Source: Mesaphorura yosii (Eukaryota > Arthropoda > Collembola > Poduromorpha > Tullbergiidae). From it: a DNA stretch of 40,491 nt. The stretch covers positions 1 through 40,491 of the forward strand of contig WIXG01000543.1 of the NCBI GenBank assembly GCA_009869945.1, written 5' to 3'. Under the pieces are notes generated by a model. The model searched no databases and was not told the DNA's origin. It saw nothing but the letters and a program-made list of their open reading frames with translations. The translations under genes and the position numbers were made by a program. Positions 20,834 through 31,169 of the stretch are shown here, one piece after another. Every line of letters starts with the position of its first letter. The first letter of the stretch is position 1.

Positions 20834-21338
20834 ACTGACTTTACTTCACTCTCAGCTTGACGTTACGTTCACTCTGCGTCATTGATTTCTTATTCACAGT
20901 TCACAATTGCTGATCTTGCATATTCATGCAAGATCGCTACGCTGTACTAAATTAATTATGACTGGCAATTAGCAACTGAAGCAGAAGACGCGAGTCGTGA
21001 ACTTGACTGACTCCAGCAGCAACCAGCAGGAACAAATCAGACAGCCTGCGTTCGTCCACGTTCGTGCTTGCGAATTAACTGCCAGCATTTAACTGCCATT
21101 GCCTTCCTGCTTGTCTTGTTTGTGTTTATCGCCTGCCAACTCGCAGAGCAGCCGCTGCCAGGAAGATGAGCAGGCAAAAACAAGTGCGAAATTGCCAGGT
21201 GGCAAATGGTAAATGGCAAATTAGCATCTCGTTAACGAACGCACGCACGAGTGGCGAGCCGTTAAATGGTAGGTAGCAAATCACAATCAGCCGAGCGACC
21301 TTCGGATGATAAAAATTCAAGCGGTGGGCGCATTTTCC
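20834..21338. other. Intergenic region
   Basis: 5' flank of the scaffold gene and 3' flank of the receptor piece. Short echoes of tggcaaatggtaaatggcaaat occur near 21197-21222. No gene is supported. Confidence 0.5.
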
Positions 21339-21848
21339 TTAAGCACGGGTGGCGAGGAGCAATACAACCGCGCAATCAGCGAGCCGGTAGGCGAAGACGA
21401 GAAGAGCCCGCCGCGTGACGATCAGCGGGCCCATTTCGACACGGGAGGGGCGGAGGGGGATTTCCCGCCGCCTGCGCCTTCGGCGTCTTTCCTCGTCTGC
21501 AATCGCCCGCAGGCACCGCAGCGAGCCTGCGTAGACCTCCGCCATGCAGCGCAGCAGTAAGTAAATGATGGCCACGAACACCGCCCCGCAGCCGAGAACG
21601 ACGACGTACGTGAGCGCCGTCAAGGCGCGCTGCATCCGCACGCCCGCGTAGCAGGCGCCCACCTCCACGAAGAAGAGTGCCGCTACCACCGCTGCCAGCG
21701 GGCGCGCGGAGAAGGCGTTAAAGTAGTTGTTGAGGAGAAGGAATTGGGCGTAGACTCGGCAAGCGCTGCGCCCACCGCGGGCGATACGCCCTATCCACTC
21801 GCCATGCAGCGTCAGATAGTCGAAATAAAAGACAAAATGGAATAGCCT
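21339..21848 (-). pseudogene. C-terminal piece of a chemoreceptor
   Basis: An uninterrupted 169-codon frame starts at an acceptor-like ttag just before 21848 (RLFHFVFYFDYLTLHGEW). It contains hydrophobic spans AAVVAALFFVEVGACYAG and YVVVLGCGAVFVAIIYLL, an Arg-rich loop, and RPSRVEMG followed by a last span. The order and the RPxxVxxG element match the end of the intact receptor at 10674-11810. Upstream I find no N-terminal spans; a similar word RLFQVVFYYSDW at about 21930-21975 looks like a duplicated exon edge. Either distant exons exist or the N-terminal part was lost. It and the truncated receptor at 9089 share high GC content, but they carry different halves and lie 12 kb apart on opposite strands. 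Confidence 0.55.
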
Positions 21849-22009
21849 CTAACTGGAGGGGAAGATGCACCACTGCCGGACCACGGGCCCAAAGCACGAT
21901 AGATGGCAGGGTGGGAAGGTGGGACTGTGCCCGGCCAATCCGAGTAGTAGAACACCACCTGAAATAGCCGCAGTTTGGACGCCTGCGTACGCAGGAAGCT
22001 AACCATCAT

Positions 22010-22455
22010 TTGATCTCGACTCGAACGAAGTCCCGAGCTCGTGCAAGCGCAGTCCTCGACGCCCCATCTCGGTCAGGACCTGGAGCTAGGCTGGTTTCAG
22101 GACACAGACCCCATACTTCTGAAGCAGGGCCAGACGCGATGAGGGCAGCTGCTGAAGGTTCGTAAACACGGCCGAGTTCTGATAGCAAAAGTTCAGCTCC
22201 TCCAGCCGAACTGCGCCTCGAATTATATCGCTCAGGAAGTCGCCAGGAGGTCTAGACGCGGTAGCTCTCATCCATCTCGCACCAGTTGACAACTCTTGGA
22301 ATAAATTGCTGGCGGCTTTTGATGGGAGACTGCCATCCACTCTCAGTTTCAGCTCCTCCAGTTGAGGAGTCAGCTCAACATGATCCGTTGAAGAAGGTCA
22401 ATGTTTTCGGCGTAGGATAGGCCCAGGCTCCTGACGGAGCTTCCGACTCGGTTGC
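22010..22455 (-). pseudogene. Leucine-rich-repeat remnant, possibly F-box/LRR
   Basis: Three frame segments in series carry LRR-like words: SVRSLGLSYAENIDLLQRI, then LTPQLEELKLRVDGSLPS and AVRLEELNFCYQNSAVF, then LQVLTEMGRRGLRLHELG. A frameshift near 22385 and a stop at 22086 separate them. The layout resembles short-LRR F-box families. No F-box is seen. It abuts the receptor piece at 21848. Confidence 0.45.
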
Positions 22456-23118
22456 TGTCTTCTGCTGCCTCCGGTTTTTCAGCTGGTCAGTCTCCATCAC
22501 GGAATGTCCTTGCGATTCTCACATAGGAATTTGTAGCAATGCGTAATGAGTATCCACAAGTTTAATTGTTAATCAGTGCACTTTTGACTTTCGGGATTCG
22601 GTCCACTCACTCCAAGCACAAGCCAAATCACTTACAAAGGAGAAACGCAACTTTTGAGTTTTGTGTCGTCCTCTCCTTTTCTCGCTAAACCGCAAGCCTT
22701 GTCGGCTTGCCGGTTGATGCATTTGCATCGCAAATTACTAACTTCAAGATTAGGACAATTAGGATCACACATTGCCTGTTCCATGGTCTCATCTCGTTCC
22801 TGCCCCCATCTGCAGGAGCGGTGGTAGGCTGACGAGCACGGAGGCAGCGGTCTCTCGCAAGTCCGTAAGGAAACCTCCCCCGTTGCTATTCGCACTGCTC
22901 AAGTCTTCACAAAGCACACGAACCAGCAAAAATTCATTCACTTTGCACTCTGCCTTCTTATCTTATCAGCGAATGAGAGTAGAGCGCAGTCGACCGCATT
23001 CTTACAGATGAGAAGCACACCGTTCCCTGGTGACTGTCCATTCGCCATTTTGCAAGTCCATTCGCAAATCACTTCAGAGTAGAAAACCCCACCGACGACG
23101 CCACAAACAATTTACAAA
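22456..23118. other. Upstream region of NB-ARC/TPR gene A
   Basis: No coding region is supported; frames at 22632-22895 and 22772-23011 overlap antisense and lack motifs. It should contain the promoter of the gene at 23119. No TATA box is evident. Confidence 0.5.
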
Positions 23119-24519
23119 ATGGCATTCCACGTCGGGTCGACACTTGTACGCATTGAACCCAAGTTTTCCTTGCTTTTGATGTGTGCAGAAAATATCAAAA
23201 AGTACCCCCACCGCCAGCCCGAATCCACTTGGAATCACGTCCGGTACAAAGTCGGCGAACTCCCACACGACTATTCGGGGCGGAACTTCGAACCATTTGC
23301 CATTCACAAGCTGCTGGATGAGTTCCACTCGAACTGGTCAGTCAACGCTAACATCGTCTGCATTCGCGGCCCAGCTGGCTGTGGAAAATCAACTCTGGCG
23401 AGGAAGTATGCATTCGACCACTTTGACAAGTACTACTCAGACGTCGTCTGGATCGAAGCACACTCGGTCGATTCAATGCGGTCTTCGTTCGAGGGACTCG
23501 CAGCTGAGCTTAAGTTACCAGCAGAGAGTGATACTCGAAGGCTGGTCACCTCCGTCTACATTTTTTTCAACCTAAGAAATTGCCTCTTCGTCTTTGACGG
23601 GCTGAAGTCGATGGAGGACTTTTTCCAGTTCAGGCCGCAGATTACGAGTCCACTCTTCCAGACTCCGTACTTGCTGATAACGAGTCGGAGCAGTGGGCTG
23701 GCGCCAGATCCTAGAAACGAGCTGTGCATCACCCACGACTCTGCGATAGTACTGCAGATATCCAAGAGAATTGAGAGAGAGAACAAGTCCGGAGCGGATC
23801 TTCTCAAAGCGCTGGCCTACCTGGACCCTGAGAAGATTTCTGTGCGGTTCCTCCAGGCAGTATTCGAGCAGATTGAAACAAACGGTGGCGGCGACTTTGA
23901 GCCCACTCTGGCTCTCCTGCGAAAGTTAAAAGTGATCAAGTTAAGCGTCTCGTCATCAGTCAACATTAATCCCTCCATGCAGGAAGCCATCAGGTCGAGT
24001 CTCACCGCCAAAAAAGAATCCTCCGTGCTTGACAAATTGCGAAACACACACCAAGCATTGATTGAGAAGGAAGGCACTGAAGGAGGCTTGACGCGTGAGT
24101 GCACTGCCCATCGACTCCACGTGCTTAGCCTTGATTTGAAGAGTATTTCGCTGAGGGACCACTTTGACCGACTTCGGTATGATTTCGAGAATCGCCGTGA
24201 GTATTCATTGACACTTTCAATGGCCCAGCATGCACACGCGATCCTCGAGTCACGGTTTGGCGGGAACAAGAACGAGATGACGATTTTCTCGGAGTACACA
24301 ATAGCGTCCTCACACTACCACCTGGAGAATTACACGCAAGCGATTCGATTACTGAATTCACTGTTTCCAGTGGCCCAGTCCGTGCTTGGTAAACGGCACT
24401 GGGCGACGGGCGACATTCTTCGATTGCTACGGAACACATACTCAGCTGTTGGAGATTCTGAACGAGTACGTCGCTACGACAATGAGTACAGAGACTGGCT
24501 GACAAGGCAAGAGTCTTGA
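23119..24519 (+). CDS. NB-ARC/TPR STAND ATPase (gene A, intact)
   Basis: A 466-codon frame. Around residue 46 it has GELPHDYSGR, the usual lead-in before NB-ARC. Walker A is GPAGCGKST (84-92), Walker B is CLFVFDG (155-161) and sensor I is LLITSR (185-190). Only about 40 residues separate sensor I from the winged-helix start (LLKALAYLDPEKISVRFL). The GLPLA motif and most of the ARC helical domain, normally about 100 residues, are missing. NPSMQEAIRSSL occupies the HPLVQ position. Residues ~325-460 form TPR-like helices (YSLTLSMAQHAHAILESRF, AIRLLNSLFPVAQSVLG). STAND proteins of this design oligomerise on sensing a ligand through the TPRs. A cryptic intron ending at tgtgcag (23190) is possible but not needed. 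Three damaged copies lie in this window; this is the only complete one. AATAAA at 24591 follows. Confidence 0.85.
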   Translation: MAFHVGSTLVRIEPKFSLLLMCAENIKKYPHRQPESTWNHVRYKVGELPHDYSGRNFEPFAIHKLLDEFHSNWSVNANIVCIRGPAGCGKSTLARKYAFDHFDKYYSDVVWIEAHSVDSMRSSFEGLAAELKLPAESDTRRLVTSVYIFFNLRNCLFVFDGLKSMEDFFQFRPQITSPLFQTPYLLITSRSSGLAPDPRNELCITHDSAIVLQISKRIERENKSGADLLKALAYLDPEKISVRFLQAVFEQIETNGGGDFEPTLALLRKLKVIKLSVSSSVNINPSMQEAIRSSLTAKKESSVLDKLRNTHQALIEKEGTEGGLTRECTAHRLHVLSLDLKSISLRDHFDRLRYDFENRREYSLTLSMAQHAHAILESRFGGNKNEMTIFSEYTIASSHYHLENYTQAIRLLNSLFPVAQSVLGKRHWATGDILRLLRNTYSAVGDSERVRRYDNEYRDWLTRQES

Positions 24520-24536
24520 GCCTGAAGGACAGATAT

Positions 24537-24542
24537 TTTATT
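24537..24542 (-). terminator. Poly(A) signal of the ankyrin-SOCS gene
   Basis: tttatt reads AATAAA on the minus strand, 116 bases past the stop at 24658 and only 18 bases from the stop of gene A, so the two convergent transcripts probably overlap. Confidence 0.5.
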
Positions 24543-24590
24543 GTACAGACAGCCAAACAGCAAAATTAATTTAATTACTCGCATCACAGT

Positions 24591-24596
24591 AATAAA
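24591..24596 (+). terminator. Poly(A) signal of gene A
   Basis: AATAAA, 72 bases after the stop of gene A and inside the 3' region of the convergent ankyrin gene. Confidence 0.6.
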
Positions 24597-24657
24597 CAAG
24601 ATTAACATGACCAAAGTTCCCTTCATGGTCGTCAGTCCAGTTCCTGCTCTTGTCTCT

Positions 24658-25901
24658 TCAGTCTTCCAGTAACAGAAAGGGCACCAAACTCCAAGGGACC
24701 TCGCCCCTTCCGCCCAGCTCCTTCAAGCCCTCCAGCGCGGGATCCCGCACGCACCCCCACACCGCAGCCCGGCAGAGTTCGCTGAGTTTCGGGGGAACCG
24801 CCAACGCCTCTGCGAGCGACTCGGACTCGCTTTCGCTCAACTTCGCCCTTGCAGCCAAGGGCAGGCGTGGACGGAGCCCCGCCCGTAACAGAAGGTCGAG
24901 CATCTTTGTACTTCCACCGGCACCGCTTCCGCTCCCCACCAGCGCCACGGCGAGCCCCATCGGGGTCATCCCGAGCCGGTCAACCAATTCCGAATCCGCT
25001 CCACTTCGGAGGAGGGCTCGGGCGCAGCTCGTTTCGCCAACGGCGACGGAGAGGTGGAGCGCCGTCTGTTTCTTGGCCGTGAGGGCGTTCAGGTCGACGG
25101 AGGGCTGCTGTAGTAAAATCTCCAGGCACTCCAGTCTGTGCGGGCTGCGGCTGAGGACGATCCGGTGGAGCGGGGCCTTGCCCGACGCCGTCTCCTGTAG
25201 GTTGAGGCGGACATTCCTCTCGATGAAGGCCCGGACCATTCTTGCAGTGAATTTGAAGGACTGGAGGAGGTGCAGGAAAGGAGTGCATCCCGTCCCGTCC
25301 GCTTCGTCGACGGCCGCCCCGGCTGTAAGTAGTAAATCCACGAGGGCTTCGTTCACTAGCGGCGCTGAGCAGGCGATGTGGAGTGGAGACCTCTGACAAT
25401 CGTCCAGCTGGTTGACGTCCGCTCCATTCGATAGGAGGAGCTTTAAAATAGTGAGCGATCCCCTCCTAACCGCCAAATGGAGTGGAGCGACCCCACCCTT
25501 CCCGACAGCGTTCACATTCGCCCTGTGCTGGAGCAGCAATCTGCAGACTTCCGAGCCTGCCTCCACCGCTGCGTGCAAGGCAGTCTCGCCGTCCGAGTCG
25601 GGCAGGTTGGCTGAGGCGCCCGATCGCAAGAGGAGTTGCACGAGATCGTAGCCTCCTGGTGTCGAAGCAGCAATGCTGATTGCTGGGCGCTGGACTCCGT
25701 TAACCTTGAAGAACTGGTCGCAGTCGGCCCCCGCCGAGAGAAGGGCTGCGGTGGTGCGAACGTCCCCGTTCTTGAGCGAGACGAGGAGGTGCGAGTGGAG
25801 TTGCCACGGGGCGGAGGGGAGCTGCGGATGAGTGATTTTTATTGATCAGTGAATTGCGAGAAGGGTAATTGGAAATCGAACGGTGAAGTGAGGCTTACCA
25901 T
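24658..25901 (-). CDS. Ankyrin-repeat SOCS-box protein (ASB type)
   Basis: A first coding exon of just ATG (25901-25899) precedes a GTAAGC donor. The second exon, 25821-24658, adds the rest, giving 388 codons. About eight to nine ankyrin repeats run from residue ~12 to ~330, with typical words such as DGETALHAAVEAG, GGVAPLHLAVRRG, CQRSPLHIAC and KKQTALHLSVAVG. The C-terminus PPKLSELCRAAVWGCV fits the BC box (LxxxC) and VPWSLVPFLLL sits where the Cul5 box ends. ASB proteins are substrate receptors of elongin BC-cullin 5 ubiquitin ligases. The target is unknown. The tiny first exon makes ATG choice depend on splicing; without it, there would be no in-frame ATG in the early ankyrin region. Confidence 0.85.
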
Positions 25902-27430
25902 TTCTAGGCTGAATTGAATTGAGATTAGCTTGGAGGTTGGGTGAAGATGGAGTATTGATCAATTGCTGGAGGAGTGAAGGTTTGAGGCGGAGGGTGGTCC
26001 AGTCTGTGAGTAAATGGCAACTCCGGCGCTGAGGACGGAGGAGTCGTTAGTCGTAGTTTGTACTTTAAAGAAGTGAATGCGATTCGAGTCGACTGCGATT
26101 TGCCGTGCTGTCGTCGTTATTTTGCTGTTTATTGTCGTTGTCCTATCAGTAGTGTCGTCGTCGTCGTTGTACGTTGTAGTGTACAATATTGACCAAATGG
26201 GCAATCAGTATTCTGCAGGGGAAACCAACAGCTTCATTAACTCAGCCACCGCAACCGCAGTTACTCCGTAATCAGCGTATTTGTTTACCTCTCGCTCAGC
26301 CTCAGCCGTTCAACTCGGTTGTGATTTGCGATATCTCGCACGTTCGCTTATCGTTGTCTAACGTCACATTCACTCGTCTTTGTCAGCTAGTCAGCACTGA
26401 AAATACAGTAAGTTAAAGGTTTATCAGCTGACAATTGACAAACAACCCAAGTCAATAGCCAATTTTGCCGTTCCGCCTAACTTGACTGCTAATTGCCAAC
26501 TTACCGATTGCCCAATCCAAGACTGCAACTGCACTGATAAGACCTTAGTCGAGTCGTGAGTTGGGATTCTCGGGATCAGCAGCGGAAATGCACGGGACTG
26601 ATAAGAACTCGCAGATCAGTGAGATCAGCCTCCCTCCCCTCTTCTCCTGTGCCGTTGTATTCTCGAATCGAGCCTCGTGTTTACAATCCCGCTGCGCTGC
26701 GATGCTCCTTTGTCTTTAGTCGCTCAGTTTCAGAAACCACAACGTCCCAGCAGAAACGAACTTGGCGGAGGTCAAGTTCAAGGGCTCACTGCTGAAGGCT
26801 CCTTTGAGTAAAAACAACCCTTCCTTTTGTTGTTTCCCGTTTTATGTGCTCAATCCAAATCCAGTTAATGGAATGAACACTCGCAGACTCACAGCACTCG
26901 AGTGCAACAGCGCACGTGTGTACACACACAAAAGGAAAGGACTTCGCTCCAGCTGCAGCGCAGCCGTAAACAGAATCATCAGCGGGGGCAAAAAAAAGGG
27001 TAGACTCGAGGCTCGACTGACTGAGAAGATTGCATAAGAAGCCGACAACAACACGGCCTTGCCAGCAGGGGCAGCCGCCACTTTTTGTACCACACTTTCA
27101 ATGCCAAGGGCAAGGCCAGGAGCTTGGCAGCAACAGCAGCACGGAAGCAAAAGCAATTAGTCTATTAACTATTAAACTAGGCTTTAATTAACCACTGATA
27201 AACGAGTGTACAGCACGTGTAAACAGCAAAGATGAGGGTGCACGCATTAATTCGAGGCTGGGCTGCTGCCGCCGTCGATTTCTGGGGCTGAGGCTGAAGA
27301 CAATCTTCGTGCATCGGCGCCTCGTCGTCGTTGGCTGCGACTGCTGCTGCAGCGGTGGCGGCTCTTCCTCCTCCGAGGCACGAAAGTGGTGGTGCGACTG
27401 ATTGTGGACGGCTTCTTTGGCCTCGGCTCG
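25902..27430. other. Long intergenic region
   Basis: No gene is supported. It holds the 5' flank of the ankyrin gene, a (GTC)n run near 26154-26169 and several ctgataag words (for example near 26535 and 26600) that match GATA-factor sites. Open frames at 25959-26204, 26556-26795, 26762-27037 and 26842-27156 have low-complexity content and no domain. Confidence 0.5.
26154..26169. repeat. (GTC)n microsatellite
   Basis: About five GTC units in the 5' flank of the ankyrin-SOCS gene. Confidence 0.6.
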
Positions 27431-28175
27431 ACCATTGCTATCAGCTTATTCAGCTTCAGTCTTCCTCCTCAGCCTCCCTAGCAGCTCCTCCACACCCTAC
27501 TTCATGTTGAAGCCCGCCATGTAAAGACCCGTGATTTGCTTGGAGTTCGCTCCTGCAGCTGCAGCTTCGTAGGCGAGTGTCTCCAGTAGCTCGAAGACCC
27601 GCACAGTTAATCGTTAGTAGTGCTCTGCCTCCTCAGAGGATAAAGCAACCCTCTGTACGTCGTGCGCCCCACCCGGAGCCCAGTACACGGGGAGCCCCTG
27701 CTTATCGTAGCCTTCGAGGCCGCACGGGACGTACGAGTCGAGCGTGGAGAAGTCCTTCAGGAGGATCCCCTCTATTTTGTTGTCATGCTACTATGCAAGC
27801 GCGGAGCAGAAGCTGGAGAGCGCCTTGTCCAGGTCGGGGCCACCGGGCGGCGTACGTGTCTGATTGCATGAAGGGAGCGGCAGTGGTGGCGGGGACTTCG
27901 AAGGAGAGGACGGATTGGCGGAACTGCGAAGTAGAAGCAGAAATGCCAGAAATCGGGTAAGTTTGTAAGTTTTGGTGGCTGTGGCTCTGGCCCCCGAAAA
28001 GGCTCACCTCGTCGATCAGCCACTGCTTTTCTTCAAGGTTGGGCTCCGTTCGGATCCGCCGTCGACGGCGGTCGGCTGCTCCCCGAGCATTAAGACGAGG
28101 ATGGGAAGGACGATGAGGCTGAATGCTGGCGGCCACTTCACTCTTGATCATTCCTCGTTGCTGCGCCTGCTGGCC
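27430..28175 (-). pseudogene. SEC14-like (CRAL-TRIO) pseudogene, signal-peptide type
   Basis: SEC14-like proteins bind and move lipids. On the minus strand near 28130-28050 there is a hydrophobic leader (FSLIVLPILVLMLGEQPT). EPNLEEKQWLIDE follows and ends at a GTGAGC donor near 28010. The main block (about 27790-27490) reads ILLKDFSTLDSYVPCGLEGY, then DKQGLPVYWAPGG, which matches the SEC14 GYDKxGxPV element. A TAA interrupts after AEHY near 27606, then RVFELLETLAYEAAA and GLYMAGFNMK follow, which match the expected helix and DLEGF strand. Two stops precede the block (27790) and another follows near 27500. Several frame breaks make it dead. The lipid-gate half is missing. Confidence 0.6.
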
Positions 28176-28520
28176 GACTGACTGACAACTAATTTCTCCT
28201 GTAATCGGGAAGCTCTCCGAATGACCCCAAATTGAATTAGCAGCAGCGTAGCGTGGGAAAAAGCGGGTTTGCAAGTTGGCAATCTGTAATTTCTTAATTC
28301 TTCTTCACGCTGTACGGCTGGAAACCTAACTTTTTGTCTGAAAGTGTGCACTGTGTGAATTTGAGTGTTTCTTCCTTTGCTGGGCGTGGATGAACTCTGA
28401 ACTGACAGTTTTTTCAGAACAAGATTAAAAATTAGCGAGCGAATTAGCACATTGTGTGCATTCTGTTACTGGAATTTAGTGTTTATTCACAAACTGCAAT
28501 GAAATATTAAAGGTTCATGA
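28176..28520. other. Intergenic gap
   Basis: AT-rich, with no gene or repeat that I can support. Confidence 0.5.
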
Positions 28521-28529
28521 TTCAGTCCT

Positions 28530-29521
28530 ACTCGACACTTCTTCCACAAATGCCTCGTGCTCCTTCCGATACTGATTTTCTCGTTCGTCGTCTCCAACGG
28601 CTTCGTACGCACACTACAAGAGAAAAGAATCTCGCCCGTTTCACGGCAGTTTTCGCCCAGGGCGGCCTTGGACACCGGAAGCAGTGACTGTGCGATCCGA
28701 ATCGCTTCCAGGAAGTCATTCGTAGCGCTTGGGAGCTGCTCGCCTTCGCCAAAGCGGGCTAGGAGAATTTACAGCGCGCGCTGAGCGATTGCGAGCGCCG
28801 AAATGAACTCTCAACGATCCCAGAACCTCAAATAGATGAGCTCAAAGTGATCCTTAAGTGAACTGCATGTGGACATGGAGCTGATGGGCGGTGTCCTCAC
28901 GCACCAAGGCCATGGCTCCTTCGGCGCCCTCGCCCTGGTTGATTCTACTCTTCGTGCGTCGTTTGCATTGCAGCCAGCGCAGACAACTCCTCGCCGGCGG
29001 TGGGGCCCGACCTGACCACTTCCTTTCACCGATGGACACGGTGGGCGTTCTTGATTCAATCAGCTTCCACTTTTCCAGGAGGGCCAAACTCGCCTCGAAA
29101 TCCCGCCGTCGCTCCTGCTTAAACACTGATTTCAGGAATCGAACGGTTATCTTTCTGGGTCGCGGTAAGCCAGCACGCGGAGGAGCCCCGCAGCGAATGC
29201 AGATTTGGTCAAGTTTTCTATGATGCCGACAGCCTGCAGCGTTATCGCGGGGTCGTGGACGACACGGATCTCGTTTCTCGGATCCAGCGTCAGCCCACTG
29301 CTTCGACCGCTAATCAGCAAGTAAGGCGTCTGGCACAGTGGACTAGTAATCTTCGGCCTGAACTGGGCAAAGTCATTCATCGTCTTCAGACCGTCAAAGA
29401 TAAGCAGACTCTTTCTGTCGCTGAAGAATTTGTAGATCAACGCCGCCAGTTTTTGAATTTGGCGCTCGACCGGGAGCTGAAGCTCAACAGTCAGCCCTTC
29501 GAATGAAGCCCTCATCAGGCC
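28530..29521 (-). pseudogene. NB-ARC/TPR copy C, truncated and frameshifted
   Basis: The similarity begins at MRASFEGLTVELQLP, about 25 residues after the P-loop, so Walker A is missing. Walker B (SLLIFDG) and sensor I (LLISGR, with Thr-Ser changed to Ser-Gly) remain. A one-base shift at RDPER (29147) is followed in another frame by FLKSVFKQERRRDFEASLAL. A second shift splits GEELSALAAMQTTHE from EGAEGAMALVREDTAHQLH. Stops near 28815 and 28780 break the TPR part (DFLEAIRIAQSLLPVSKAAL). The 5' edge directly abuts the 3' end of copy B near 29521. It is a tandem, minus-strand duplicate that has decayed. Confidence 0.75.
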
Positions 29522-29532
29522 GGTGATTTTTA

Positions 29533-31073
29533 TTCAGAATGGTTGATGCCAATAAAAAGGAGCATCTCAAGAAACCACGTGACCGAGAGACAGCCGAGCG
29601 AGGACTCAGCGCTTTTGGTCTCGTTTCACAGATAGCGTCGCGGTATTGACTTGCTCGCTCAAAGTTCACAGCACCTTCGTATGCAAGCGGTAGAAAAAAA
29701 AGAATATCGCCCGTCGTCCGGTGTCTTTCGCCCAGCACGGACTTGACCACCGGAAGCAGTGACTCCAGTATTCGAATCCCTTCCGTGTAATTCTCCAGGA
29801 GGCAGTGCGTGAACGCTATATTGTATTTCGCGAAAATCGTGGCCTTGTTCTCGTCAAACCGCGACTTGAGGATCGCGTGCGCATGCTGGGCGATTGAGAG
29901 TGCCGATGAATACTCCCTGAGAATTCGGAAGTCATACCAAAGTCCGTGAAAGTGGTCCGTCTCTCTTCAAATATACTGTGAATATTCAAGTGAAATACTC
30001 TTCAAATCGAGGCGAAGCACGTGGAGTCCGTTGGCGGTACAGTCTACCGTCAAGGCTCCTTCAACGCCCTTCTTCTCAATCAACGCTTGGTGTGTGTTTC
30101 GCAATTTGTCAAGCACGGAGGACTCTTCTTCGGCGGTGAGGCTCGCCCTGATGGCTTCCTGCACCCACGGACGCATGCACACGCTGACCGAAGGCCTGCT
30201 CAATTCGATTGCCTTGTGCTTATCCAGGAGAGCCAGGCTCGTCTCGAAGTCGTCTCGACTTACCTCCGTCTGCTTAAGCATTGTTTCCAGGAACGGCACT
30301 GTGATCTTGTCTGGGTCGAGATAGGCCAGCACTCGGAGAAGCCCCGCAGCGGGTTTGTTTGACTTCCCAACTAACTCGAGCACGTTTTCGTGGACGACAC
30401 GGATCTCGTTTCTCGGATCCGGCGTCAGTCCACTGCTTCGACTCGTAATCAGAAGGCAGGGCGTCTGGAAGAATGGATCTATAATCTTCGGTTTGAACTG
30501 GGCAAAGTCCTCCATCGACTTCAACCCGTCAAAGACGAAGAGGCACTTTCTTCGGCTGAAGAATTTGTAGACGGAAGTGACCAGTTTCTGAACGTCACTC
30601 TCTGCTGGCAGTTGAAGCTCAGCTGCCAGCCCTTTGAACGAGGTCCTCATCTTCTCCACCGATCCCGCTTCGATCCAGATGACGTTCGAGTCGTAGAACG
30701 AGAAATGGTCAAAGGCGTACTTCCGACCGAGCGTTGATTTCCCACAACCAGCCGGTCCACTGACGCAGACGATGTTGGTATCGACGAACCGGTTCGAGTG
30801 GAACTCACCCAGCCGCTCGTGAGTGGCGGCTGGCTCGGAGTCTCGCCCGGTGAAATTGTGTGGTAATTCGCTCACTTTGTAGCAGACTTGATTCGAAGTG
30901 GATTTGGGCAGTCTCACGGTGGGATAAATGATTCCAGGTCGATGCGCGGTACATTTTGCAATGCACAAGACGACCAACTTTGACCGGCCGCCGCGAGCCG
31001 TCAAGTTGACGCAGAACAATGGGGTTTGCATCACTGGATTGCCTATAGTCTGGGCTCTCCAACGACACCTCAT
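29533..31073 (-). pseudogene. NB-ARC/TPR copy B, one in-frame stop
   Basis: The first ATG in frame is at 31073. The lead-in is YKVSELPHNFTGRDSEP, Walker A GPAGCGKSTLGRKYAF, Walker B LFVFDGLKSMEDF and sensor I LLITSRSSG. The same short stretch as in gene A leads into VLAYLDPDKITVPFLE, so B shares the missing GLPLA region. The frame is clean until a TGA at 29967-29969, which lies in about 24 extra bases between two copies of ctcttcaaat (29963-29972, 29998-30007). After it the same frame continues with TPR sequence (REYSSALSIAQHAHAIL, EGIRILESLLPVVKSVLG). A truncated product of about 370 residues lacking TPRs could still be made. The C-terminal tail after NFERASQYRDA diverges. AATAAA lies near 29535. 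Confidence 0.75.
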
Positions 31074-31169
31074 TTGGGTGGGATCATCATAGAACCCCAC
31101 CCCCCAAAATGGCGTCCACCCCAAATTCGCGTCTCCATTTCTCCTCCACCCCGAAAAAGTGCACACTGC

